Shown: positions 1-6,535, counted from the stretch's first letter. The stretch is DNA of 6,634 bases from Oscillospiraceae bacterium (GCA_031282225.1 JAITEC010000098.1:1-6634), one strand, 5' to 3'. Notes: generated by a model not told the origin, from the letters alone. Program-made: numbers and translations.

Positions 1-1212
1 CAGGGGACGGGGCATTTTGTCGCGTCAAAAAAGTACGCGCGGGCACTGCGTGGGCGCGGGCTCACGGCGCTCACGCCGCTCGACGCGTCGCTCGGCGCCG
101 AGTACGCGGCGAGAGCCGGCGGGCTCGTCATAGCGGACGGGCCGCCGATACACAAGGGACGGTACGGCGGGATATATGAGACTTTCGAGCAGATGTCCGC
201 GCTTCAACTGACGCGCGACGAGCTTGAATTTGCGCTGTTGGACGCCTTTCTTGCCATTGGAAAACCCGTGTTGGGAATAGGGCGCGGCGCCGCTCTGATA
301 AACGCCGCTCTGGGCGGCGAGCCCGAGCGACTCGCGGATGGGCTGCGCGTGACGGAACGTCTGCCGGACGGCGGTTCCGCGTCCTTCCGCCACGCCGGCC
401 TGCCGTTGTTCGGCATCCCCGCGCCGCTTGATTCCGTGTGCGCCGGCAGGGGGCTCGACGGGTTCGCTGACGCCGTGACGGGTAGGGCAGCGGCGCAGCC
501 GCTTCCGTCCGCCCTGCGACCCGCCGTGCTGCTGGCGGGAGCGCCGGCGTACGACAGGCTGTACCGCGAGCCTGCGGTATTGCTGAACAAAACGTATTCG
601 CGAGCCGTCTCCGCCGCAGGGGGCGCGCCCGTGCTGGCGCTCGGAGACGCCGCGCTCGCAGGGGTGTACGGCATGGCTGCGGACGCTCTGATACTCACTG
701 GTACGTCGTCTTTCGTGCCGGAGACGCAACTCCTGCCGAAGCTCATGGCGGAGGAGCGCCCGGCGCGCGGCGCCTTTGACGGGGCGGTCTACCGTGCATT
801 CAAGGCGGCGCGCAAGCCAATACTCGGCATATGTCTCGGCCATCAAATGATAAATGTCTGGGAGGGCGGCACAATTGTACATAATTTCAAACTCACGGAC
901 GGCGTGGAGCACATGATGCTCCCGCACGCCGTGGAGACGAAGCGCGGCGGTGTCCTGCGCGAACTGTTCGGCGGGACGTTCATAGTAAATAGCCGCCACA
1001 ACGACAAGATAGGCGAGCTCGCCGCCGTGAGGAGGGCGACGGCGAGCTCGCCGGACGGCGTAATTGAGGCGGCCGAGCACCGGGAAATGCCGATATATAC
1101 TGTGCAGTGGCATCCCGAGCGTATGCGGGGCGATTTCCCCGAGCCATACGACGGCGCCGACATGGGCTCGCTGTTCGAGTGGTTCGTGCGCGAGGTGTCG
1201 CGTAGCAGATGA
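1..1212 (+). CDS. Tandem peptidase C26 (gamma-glutamyl hydrolase / PuuD-like) protein, 5' end outside window
   Basis: The frame is open from base 1 to the TGA at 1210-1212 (403 codons). The first codons already match the start of a C26 domain (FVASKKYARAL), so only about 15 residues are probably missing and the internal ATG at 193 is not the true start. The second unit (about codons 173-403) is a complete class I glutamine-amidotransferase-like fold. It has the nucleophile elbow GICLGHQ with Cys at 832-834, a GG-T-I-V-H-N segment after it, VNSRHND, and the QWHPE motif with His 1111-1113 and Glu 1117-1119. The first unit (codons 1-172) shows the same fold start and RDELE helix, but its elbow reads GIGRG with Gly at 280-282 in place of Cys, and it has no HPE. 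C26 enzymes such as PuuD hydrolyse gamma-glutamyl amide bonds in the cytoplasm. The substrate here cannot be read from sequence. No signal peptide is seen in the visible part. Fold assignment is strong; exact function is not. Confidence 0.88.
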   Translation, partial: QGTGHFVASKKYARALRGRGLTALTPLDASLGAEYAARAGGLVIADGPPIHKGRYGGIYETFEQMSALQLTRDELEFALLDAFLAIGKPVLGIGRGAALINAALGGEPERLADGLRVTERLPDGGSASFRHAGLPLFGIPAPLDSVCAGRGLDGFADAVTGRAAAQPLPSALRPAVLLAGAPAYDRLYREPAVLLNKTYSRAVSAAGGAPVLALGDAALAGVYGMAADALILTGTSSFVPETQLLPKLMAEERPARGAFDGAVYRAFKAARKPILGICLGHQMINVWEGGTIVHNFKLTDGVEHMMLPHAVETKRGGVLRELFGGTFIVNSRHNDKIGELAAVRRATASSPDGVIEAAEHREMPIYTVQWHPERMRGDFPEPYDGADMGSLFEWFVREVSRSR

Positions 1213-1213
1213 T

Positions 1214-1241
1214 ATACCGGCCTATCCCAGGCGCCCGGTAT
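1214..1241. terminator. Inverted repeat between convergent stop codons, possible bidirectional terminator
   Basis: ATACCGG at 1214-1220 pairs with CCGGTAT at 1235-1241. Inside these arms CCT (1221-1223) can pair with AGG (1228-1230), leaving a three-base bulge. The structure starts just after the C26 stop codon (1210-1212) and contains the stop codon of rlmD (1222-1224), so it could serve both converging transcripts. Neither side has a run of T after the stem, so it is not a classical intrinsic terminator and may only protect RNA ends. Confidence 0.35.
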
Positions 1242-2556
1242 TTACAAGCGAACAACAGCATTCTATATGCGCGCAGCGGGGAAACATGTCGAAGGCTCCT
1301 GCCTCCGCCGCCGCATAGGCGTGTTTTGCGAAGAGCTTGATGTCGCGCGCCAGTGTTGCGGGGTCGCAAGAGATGTAGATAACGCGGCGGGGGGCAAGGC
1401 GGACTATGGCGGCTATTATTTCAGGCGTCAGTCCCTTTCGCGGGGGGTCAACGGCGATTACGGCGGGAGTGGCACCCGCTAGTTCCAAGCGGCGGGCGGC
1501 ATCGCCGGCGTCGCCGGATAGGAACCGCGCATTCGTTATGCCATTTAACGCCGCGTTCGTGCGGGCGTTCGCCACGGCGTCCTGCACGATTTCCGCGCCG
1601 TAGACCTGTCCGGCGTATTTTGCGAGAACGAGGGCGATGGCGCCAGCGCCGCAATACAGATCGAAGGCTGTGTCGCCTTTTTTTAGCGCGGCAAGACGCG
1701 CTACCTCCCCGTATAGGTTCTCCGCTTGCGGGCGGTTGACCTGATAAAACGCGCGCGGGGAGAGCTTGAGTGTCAGCCCGCAGAGCGTGTCGTCAAGGTA
1801 TGGCGAGCCGTAGAGTACGCGCAGCTCGCCGGCGAGAGCGGCGTTTCCGGCACCGCTGCCGGCGATTTGCAGTATGCCGGACGTCTCCGGGACGCGCTCG
1901 CGCAGCGACGACACGAGCCATTCGCGGCGCGGCGGCTCCGCGCTGGAGGTGACCACGGCAATCTGGGTGCCGCAACCCTCGCGGACGAACACGCGGCGCA
2001 CGAACCCTTCCGGCACTCGCGCGGCGTCCATCCATTCGCGGACGGCGCCTGCCGCCCGCAGCGACGTCTCCGACTGAATCAGGCAAGACTCACACGGCAC
2101 GATCTCATGGCTGCGCGCGCGATAGAAGCCTGTGACGGCGCGACCGTCCAGCGCGCGGCCTGCTTCAAAAACGGCCTTGTTGCGGTACCGTTCCGTCATG
2201 GGGGACGGCACGGCACCGGAAATCTCAATGTTCGAACCTCCGATACGGCGCAGCGCGTCCGATACGCGCATCCTCTTGCAACGCAGCTCTTCCGCGTAGG
2301 TCATATGCAAAAAATCACACCCGCCGCAGCGCCCGAAATTCGGACAGGCGGGCGTTATCCGTTCGGGGGACGGTTCCAACACGCGCTCTACCTGCGCGAA
2401 GACGGCGCTTGCCGAGGTCTTCACTACCCGTGCTTTCACCGTCTCGCCCGAAAGCGCGCGGCGCACGAACACCGCCCGCCCTTCGTGGCGCGCCACGCCG
2501 TCGCCGGAGGCCGAGTATCCATTTGTCGTCAGCGTCAGCAACTCGTTTTTTTCCAC
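1222..2556 (-). CDS. rlmD: 23S rRNA (uracil-C5)-methyltransferase, RlmD/RlmCD type
   Basis: This 444-residue protein is a class I SAM-dependent RNA m5U methyltransferase. The family methylates U1939 of 23S rRNA; Gram-positive RlmCD members also modify U747. Residues 1-60 form a TRAM-like RNA-binding beta barrel. Cysteines 71, 77 and 80 (C-x5-C-x2-C) plus Cys158 fit the 4Fe-4S ligands of the family. FYQVN (270-274), the SAM loop FDLYCGAGAIAL (298-309), DPPRKG (370-375), the catalytic Cys397 in YISCDPATLARD and the base Glu432 in AHIEC are all present, so the enzyme should be active. Length is normal. The start is GTG (2554-2556): a TAG lies in frame four codons upstream (2566-2568), so no longer form is possible. 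A GGGG about 14 bases upstream is only a weak ribosome binding site. The gene starts nine bases after the end of the decayed ATPase gene, no promoter is evident close by, and it may depend on read-through. Whether it is RlmD or RlmCD cannot be decided from sequence alone. Confidence 0.95.
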   Translation of the reverse strand: MEKNELLTLTTNGYSASGDGVARHEGRAVFVRRALSGETVKARVVKTSASAVFAQVERVLEPSPERITPACPNFGRCGGCDFLHMTYAEELRCKRMRVSDALRRIGGSNIEISGAVPSPMTERYRNKAVFEAGRALDGRAVTGFYRARSHEIVPCESCLIQSETSLRAAGAVREWMDAARVPEGFVRRVFVREGCGTQIAVVTSSAEPPRREWLVSSLRERVPETSGILQIAGSGAGNAALAGELRVLYGSPYLDDTLCGLTLKLSPRAFYQVNRPQAENLYGEVARLAALKKGDTAFDLYCGAGAIALVLAKYAGQVYGAEIVQDAVANARTNAALNGITNARFLSGDAGDAARRLELAGATPAVIAVDPPRKGLTPEIIAAIVRLAPRRVIYISCDPATLARDIKLFAKHAYAAAEAGAFDMFPRCAHIECCCSLVNTGRLG

Positions 2557-2565
2557 CGCGTGATT

Positions 2566-3136
2566 CTACAGCCCCACGACCGTCACGGTCTTGCCGTCGA
2601 TTGTATCTTTCTCCATGTATATCTTCTCGTCCCAGCTCTTGCCGGCACTGCGGTCGAATATGGCAAGCCAGCCCTCGCGCGCTCCGTAGACGTCCATATA
2701 CTGCAGCGTCTGCTCAACGCCCTGCGCGCGCGTGCGCTCCCCGCGCCATACCTTTAGCTCTATGGGGTATTTCGACGCGGTTGACGTATCCGTCCCGCAG
2801 TTGCCGCAGGAATGATATTAGCGTACCCTCGCTCAGGCAGTCCGCCTCGTCAAAGAGGATTACCAGCGGTTTGTCAAGCAGCTTGCAAAACAGTGAGAGC
2901 TCCGTGTTCAACACGCCGGAGAAATTTACATAGTTTGCCTCTCGGGCAAACTGCGCGCCTTCCGGGATGCCCGACAAGCGCAGCGTGTTTTGTATCTTTC
3001 GCACTATCTCCGGTATGCCCTCTCGCGGATCGACTATTCCCTGCGCCGTCTCGAGAGAGCAATAGCGGGAAGCCGCCTCTACCATATAGTGCCTTGCCTT
3101 GTTGCAGGGCCCGGCTATGTTGAAATACCTCATCAT
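2566..3136 (-). pseudogene. Decayed AAA-type ATPase / PD-(D/E)XK nuclease gene with two internal deletions
   Basis: The reading frame from ATG 3134-3136 begins MMRYFNIAGPCNKARHYM, the typical opening of a common family of AAA ATPases with a C-terminal nuclease-like domain, usually about 500 residues or more. Here the text runs straight from ...VEAASR into YCSLETAQGIVDP, which skips the Walker A (GKTT) segment expected between them. Walker B follows (PLVILFDEAD, residues 90-99), then TLISFLRQLRDGYVNRVEIP. At about 2764-2776 the homology jumps in another frame to SKYPIELKVWRGE...GWLAIFDRSAGKSW...GKTVTVVGL, which ends at TAG 2566-2568 (69 codons). That is the nuclease-like C-terminus with its E-x-K. 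About half of the protein is missing between the two parts. The original frame instead stops at 2714. A good ribosome binding site (AAAAGGGG, 3146-3153) survives. A 140-residue product could still be made, but it has no ATP-binding P-loop. The family assignment rests on remembered family sequence, not a search. Confidence 0.82.
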
Positions 3137-3192
3137 TATGGGTGTCCCCTTTTGTTATTGCGTGTATGCTCTTGTGCCAATTTTAACGTGAG

Positions 3193-3297
3193 ATGCGTCC
3201 GCCGTCAAGCGGCATTCACCACCCCGCCGCCTCCCACAACGGCATCCGGCAGATAAACGCGCTGGATTGGCTGCTGGGGAACAGCGGCGCGATGTGA
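3193..3297 (+). other. Possible short gene remnant in the intergenic gap
   Basis: A plus-strand frame opened by a TAA at 3184-3186 and closed by TGA at 3295-3297 could encode 34 residues, ending in NGIRQINALDWLLGNSGAM. The end looks more protein-like than random sequence. The region is as GC-rich as the genes to its left and has no ribosome binding site at the ATG (3193). I do not recognise a family. It could be the 3' tip of a lost gene or chance. The rest of the 3137-3319 gap shows only the ribosome binding site of the decayed ATPase gene. Confidence 0.2.
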
Positions 3298-3319
3298 GCC
3301 GTTTGATCCAGGCTGGCGG

Positions 3320-6139
3320 CTATTGTGACGCAGTTTCTTCCAACCTATTTTTCATCCCGGCATAGCCTTCCGCCCACCCTTGCGTATACCCTTCGTCAAA
3401 TTCTTCTTTTTCAGCTTTGCTGAGACCTTCACTTACAGGCAGCGCAAAACTCGCGTTGGTTTCCCTGTCAGATTCTCCCTGTATGTATCCCATATTGTAT
3501 CCTACGTTAAAAGCTATCTCGGAGTCAGCATCAGACAGTGAATGGCCATTTTCTGCGATTATGGACACACTCCGCGCGTTGCCGTCCCAACCTACCTCGC
3601 AGTCAAGGCTTTCAGCGACGGCGCGAACAGGCACGAGTGTCCTGTTGTTCACAATCTTCGGCGGAACGTCCAGCGTATTCTGTACGCCGTTCTTCGTCAT
3701 GACGGGATTGCCAATGCGCATTATAATAGTAACATTGTCTTTTACAGCCGTTATGGTTTGTGTCTCTCCGTCCCATTCGACCGTAGCGCCCATCGCCTCA
3801 AATATCTTTCTCATAGGCACGAGTGTCCGGTCGTTTTCAATGATCGGCGGCTGGTCAAACTCAAGCTCGGCGCCGTTGAGCGTGACCGTAATCGGCTTCT
3901 CGCCGGCTGTCTGCGCCGCGCTTATCTTCTCAAGTGTAATGTCTTTAAAATATACTTTGCCCTTTACGACAGCGCTATGATTGCCCAATTTCAGCCGCAA
4001 ATTCACTTCGGTACGATTTCCCGTATTAAACGTTATCGTGCTTCGTCGCCATTCGTTTGATGTTACATAGTCGGCATTGTATTCATCTATGTCGACACCC
4101 ACGGTCGCTCCGCCGAGTTTTTCATCTCCCTGCGCGAAATTCTCCGCCTTTATGTTTGCGCTCAGACGGTATACCGTGTTCTTCTCAAGCGCGATTCTCT
4201 GTTCGTACCACGCCGCGTTGTTGTCTGCGCTTTCTATGATCAACCCCGCAGACGTGGTTGAAAACTTTGCGTTACCCCGCCAATCATAGCCTTTGTACCA
4301 GTGAGTTTCTATTATCTCCCCCTGTGAAACGACAATGGGCCCGTCTTTACCCCTGATGACCGTAAACTGATAGGTATATGATTTAGTGAAATCCGGTGAT
4401 AAAACCTTGAACGAAGTATGAAAGTATGCCATGGGATATCGATTGGGGTTTGGATCTGCTGGCAGCGGAGGGGGAACGCTGAAAGCGGAGGTAATCCCGA
4501 CTGTGGCTCCGCTCATCAGCACTTTGTCGTCAACAAGAACATAGGATGGCGCGGAAAGTTCAACCTTGAAACGCACATAATCGACATCGACATAGGCTGT
4601 GTGGGATCTATTCTCGAAAGTATAAGATTCGATCTTTGTTACGCTGTTGAAGGCGGGATCATACGGTAAGGTGGCATCGCCGCTTTGCCCGCTTAATATC
4701 TCAATGTTGCTTGCGGGGTTGGCGGAGGATGCGGCGGCAGGCGCGGCGCGGTATACGTCGATAGTATATGTTTTGCCGACGGAACCGTCGGGTGCCACCG
4801 CGTTCACCGTCACCGTATTCTTTGACGGACCGGAGTTCAAATCCACTTTGACGCGATATACCTCGCCGTTGTTGTAGTTCTTGTTGTTTACCGTATAGGA
4901 AACTGGGATTTCTTTGAATTGCGGAACAACTTCCAGATATGAAGCGTCGCTGGGTACAAACGCGCTGTAGGCTGTAATATCCTTGGAAAAAGATGGGTTG
5001 ATATCGACGTGTCTTGTGTCGCTGCCATAGGACACGCCAAGGTCACGAAGTTCGGGGACAGTAGTGGATAACCCCTCTCTGACTATCGTCACGGTATATG
5101 TTTCCGCGGCGCCTGCACCGCCATTGGCTTTAACAACAATGGTTACGGTGTATGTAATTGCGGCGGAGGTGGCGGGCGGTAGATTTATCGTGTGAGATCG
5201 GCCTGAAATGACGCCGACGCCGTTGACGGTAATGGTTGATCTATTGTCATAGACCGCGGGTGTCAGGGTTATGGCGCTTGCGTCCGGGCTTACCTCCACC
5301 CTGTAAGAAAATATGGCGGATGAGAACTTCTCATCCCAGGAGGCATTGCTCCCCCCAAAGTCGCCCGTGCCGTTATTGGTAATGGTAAGGCGGCTCAGGA
5401 GGGTGGCGGTAGACTTGTCTATAAGGGGATTGTAACTCAAGGTGATGACTACAGGGCGGGATATGGAACCCTCCGCGTTACTGATGGTAAACGTTATGTC
5501 AACTTTGGGGTTGGCGGCGCTCACATAATAGGGTCCTTCGGAGAGATCCCTTACAACTGTGCCGTCTCTTGCTGTAACGGATACTGTTACCTGCCCGCCG
5601 CCCACCTGCGCCTCATACTCATCGTAGCTGGGGGCGTTATATATTTCTGAATAAGCGAGGCGAGTAGGTCCGGCAGTTCGCTTCACATCGCCTTCCTTGA
5701 TTGCGATATCGCTAGCCTTTAACTGGGGGTTTACGCGGAAATTCAAGGTATAGGTTTTGCTGTAGTTAGTGTCAGAATGAATGATACTAACCGTCACAGC
5801 CTTATGCCCGTCCACAGGCGGGAGCGTGACAGCGTGACTGACGCGATTACCCGAGATGAAGTCAGGCGATTCGCTTGTGAAACTGCCGCCGGATATGGAG
5901 ACGGAAATAGCGGCGGTAGCGCCTTCCTCGGTATTGACATGAACGCGCATATCCGGCGTGGCGCCATAATCTATCAAAACATCGTAGGCGCCCCCCGAAC
6001 TCGGCGAGATATAATTGAGCAGTGTGTTGGATATAAAGAAACTTGTGTCCCCATTTGCCGCCAAAGCCGGTTGCGTCCGCGCCGCAAAAAATATAGTTGC
6101 AAACAGGGCCAGGCCAAATAATAATTTGAGTTTCTTCAC
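3320..6139 (-). CDS. Secreted multidomain protein: Cadherin-like repeats, carbohydrate-binding-like module, stalk domain
   Basis: The start chosen is GTG at 6137-6139, ten bases after a perfect AGGAGG (6150-6155) and directly before a signal peptide: KKLK, a hydrophobic stretch to residue 20, and a cleavage site after PALA (residue 27). The protein is 939 residues. Residues about 29-136, 139-238, 246-354, 362-464 and 475-596 look like beta-sandwich repeats; the third and fourth fit the Cadherin-like (PF12733) pattern with a closing YTVTIVRE or YTIDVYR. Residues about 607-738 resemble a carbohydrate-binding jelly roll (YRLSANIKAEN, later VYFKDITLEKI). Residues 748-862 form a copper-amine-oxidase-N/stalk domain with two matching units (NDRTLVPMRKIFEAMG, NNRTLVPVRAVAESLD). 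The tail holds two FxxGYxxG(Y/W)xxG segments. No LPXTG, SLH or transmembrane anchor is visible. It probably acts at or outside the cell surface, perhaps binding polysaccharide; no catalytic domain is seen. Base composition is less GC-rich than in the genes to the left. Domain labels for the first, second and fifth repeats are tentative. Confidence 0.9.
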   Translation of the reverse strand: MKKLKLLFGLALFATIFFAARTQPALAANGDTSFFISNTLLNYISPSSGGAYDVLIDYGATPDMRVHVNTEEGATAAISVSISGGSFTSESPDFISGNRVSHAVTLPPVDGHKAVTVSIIHSDTNYSKTYTLNFRVNPQLKASDIAIKEGDVKRTAGPTRLAYSEIYNAPSYDEYEAQVGGGQVTVSVTARDGTVVRDLSEGPYYVSAANPKVDITFTISNAEGSISRPVVITLSYNPLIDKSTATLLSRLTITNNGTGDFGGSNASWDEKFSSAIFSYRVEVSPDASAITLTPAVYDNRSTITVNGVGVISGRSHTINLPPATSAAITYTVTIVVKANGGAGAAETYTVTIVREGLSTTVPELRDLGVSYGSDTRHVDINPSFSKDITAYSAFVPSDASYLEVVPQFKEIPVSYTVNNKNYNNGEVYRVKVDLNSGPSKNTVTVNAVAPDGSVGKTYTIDVYRAAPAAASSANPASNIEILSGQSGDATLPYDPAFNSVTKIESYTFENRSHTAYVDVDYVRFKVELSAPSYVLVDDKVLMSGATVGITSAFSVPPPLPADPNPNRYPMAYFHTSFKVLSPDFTKSYTYQFTVIRGKDGPIVVSQGEIIETHWYKGYDWRGNAKFSTTSAGLIIESADNNAAWYEQRIALEKNTVYRLSANIKAENFAQGDEKLGGATVGVDIDEYNADYVTSNEWRRSTITFNTGNRTEVNLRLKLGNHSAVVKGKVYFKDITLEKISAAQTAGEKPITVTLNGAELEFDQPPIIENDRTLVPMRKIFEAMGATVEWDGETQTITAVKDNVTIIMRIGNPVMTKNGVQNTLDVPPKIVNNRTLVPVRAVAESLDCEVGWDGNARSVSIIAENGHSLSDADSEIAFNVGYNMGYIQGESDRETNASFALPVSEGLSKAEKEEFDEGYTQGWAEGYAGMKNRLEETASQ
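3356..3511 (-). repeat. Duplicated glycine-repeat motif in the C-terminal tail of the secreted protein
   Basis: Residues 877-891 (3467-3511) read FNVGYNMGYIQGESD and residues 914-928 (3356-3400) read FDEGYTQGWAEGYAG. Both follow F-x2-G-Y-x2-G-(Y/W)-x2-G with glycine every four residues, separated by a 22-residue linker rich in Glu, Ser and Lys. The spacing would put glycine and aromatic residues on one face of a helix, similar in style to the G-x3 repeats of the Yae1 family. The resemblance is in pattern only; function is unknown. Confidence 0.6.
3629..3828 (-). repeat. Direct repeat within the stalk domain coding region
   Basis: The 14-base word AGGCACGAGTGTCC occurs at 3629-3642 and again at 3815-3828 on the plus strand. 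On the coding strand it spells the RTLVP core of the two stalk-domain units. The identity probably reflects an ancient unit duplication under coding constraint, since the surrounding bases differ. Confidence 0.7.
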
Positions 6140-6149
6140 AGTAAATATA

Positions 6150-6155
6150 CCTCCT
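6150..6155 (-). promoter_or_regulatory. Ribosome binding site that sets the start of the secreted protein
   Basis: AGGAGG on the minus strand lies ten bases before GTG 6137-6139. It places translation start immediately before the KKLKLLFG signal peptide, and is stronger than any site before the ATG at 6247. Confidence 0.8.
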
Positions 6156-6222
6156 GTAGTTTTACCGCTTATAAACACGGACATACCGTCCGCTGTGCGT
6201 GCGCGAGTGTTCACATAACCAA

Positions 6223-6229
6223 CCCCTTT
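6223..6229 (-). promoter_or_regulatory. Second ribosome-binding-like site in the leader of the secreted-protein gene
   Basis: AAAGGGG on the minus strand lies eight bases before an in-frame GTG (6212-6214), which would add 25 residues before the signal peptide. An overlapping ATG-TGA (6211-6216) in another frame would be a start-stop pair. Either could be used; neither is shown to be. Confidence 0.35.
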
Positions 6230-6245
6230 CATGGTTGCTACACGC

Positions 6246-6274
6246 ATAATAGCATAAAATATGTGCTGTGTGAA
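6246..6274 (-). promoter_or_regulatory. Sigma-A type promoter for the secreted-protein gene
   Basis: On the minus strand TTCACA (6269-6274) and TATTAT (6246-6251) are separated by exactly 17 bases, each matching five of six consensus bases, with an AT-rich stretch upstream. Transcription would begin near 6239, giving a leader of about 100 bases before GTG 6139. The -10 box overlaps the ATG at 6247, which argues against that ATG as the start codon. Confidence 0.65.
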
Positions 6275-6396
6275 TACAAAGTATTGCTTTATAATTAATA
6301 ATATCGAAACAGTTTATGCCCACTGCGCGATACTGGAATCCCCTATGCGAAGTGTGAGTAAACATAAGATTTACGAGTATTTCGCACAAAAAATGT

Positions 6397-6425
6397 TTGC
6401 TTTTCTCGCCATAAAGCGATAGAAT
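6397..6425 (+). promoter_or_regulatory. Probable promoter for the aldolase gene
   Basis: TTGCTT (6397-6402) and TAGAAT (6420-6425) are 17 bases apart. The -10 box matches five of six consensus bases and the -35 three. The start would be near 6432, about 100 bases before the aldolase ATG. Confidence 0.5.
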
Positions 6426-6435
6426 ACGCGTACAG

Positions 6436-6448
6436 GCAAACTGTTTGC
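6436..6448. promoter_or_regulatory. Palindrome at the presumed aldolase transcription start, candidate operator
   Basis: GCAAAC-T-GTTTGC is a perfect inverted repeat with six-base arms. It lies about 10 bases after the -10 box, where a bound repressor would block transcription. No known regulator site is recognised in it. Confidence 0.4.
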
Positions 6449-6535
6449 ATAGTGATTTGTGCAATTTACGACCTTTATGACCACGCGCAACTTTGCGGTA
6501 AATGGAGTTAGGAATAATACGAGGAGGCAAATGAC

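Larger units (their letters stand above)
6140..6535. other. Divergent intergenic regulatory region
   Basis: This stretch of about 400 bases separates the leftward secreted-protein gene from the rightward aldolase gene and is visibly AT-rich in its middle (about 6245-6310). It holds one promoter for each side, a 13-base palindrome by the aldolase promoter, and a small inverted repeat AATAC-AAA-GTATT (6273-6285) next to the leftward -35 box. A further TATAAT (6290-6295, plus strand) has no matching -35. Nothing else is supported between about 6300 and 6390. Confidence 0.7.

Noticed and set aside
25..1113. Long minus-strand open frame (362 codons) opposite the C26 gene
   Set aside because: The Arg-rich translation has no recognisable motif, while the plus strand carries GICLGHQ and HPE.
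193..1212. C26 gene starting at the internal ATG 193
   Set aside because: The frame is open to base 1 and the upstream codons match the start of the C26 fold.
1726..2757. Long plus-strand open frame (343 codons) antisense to rlmD
   Set aside because: It lies over the fully motif-bearing rlmD gene, has an Arg/Ala/His-rich composition and no domain; it is a by-product of GC-rich codon use.
2714..3136. A free-standing 140-residue ATPase
   Set aside because: The P-loop is missing and its last 16 residues come from reading the nuclease part in the wrong frame, so it is listed as part of a pseudogene.
3152..3180. Promoter TTGGCA (3175-3180) with TAACAA (3152-3157) for the decayed ATPase gene, minus strand
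   Set aside because: The -10 match is poor and transcription would start after the ribosome binding site at 3146-3153.
3262..3311. CTGGAT/ATCCAG inverted repeat downstream of the secreted-protein gene as a terminator
   Set aside because: Arms of six bases with a 38-base loop and no T run are too weak to call.
6137..6247. Start of the secreted protein at ATG 6247
   Set aside because: It has no ribosome binding site and overlaps the -10 box of the likely promoter; a signal peptide starts at GTG 6139.
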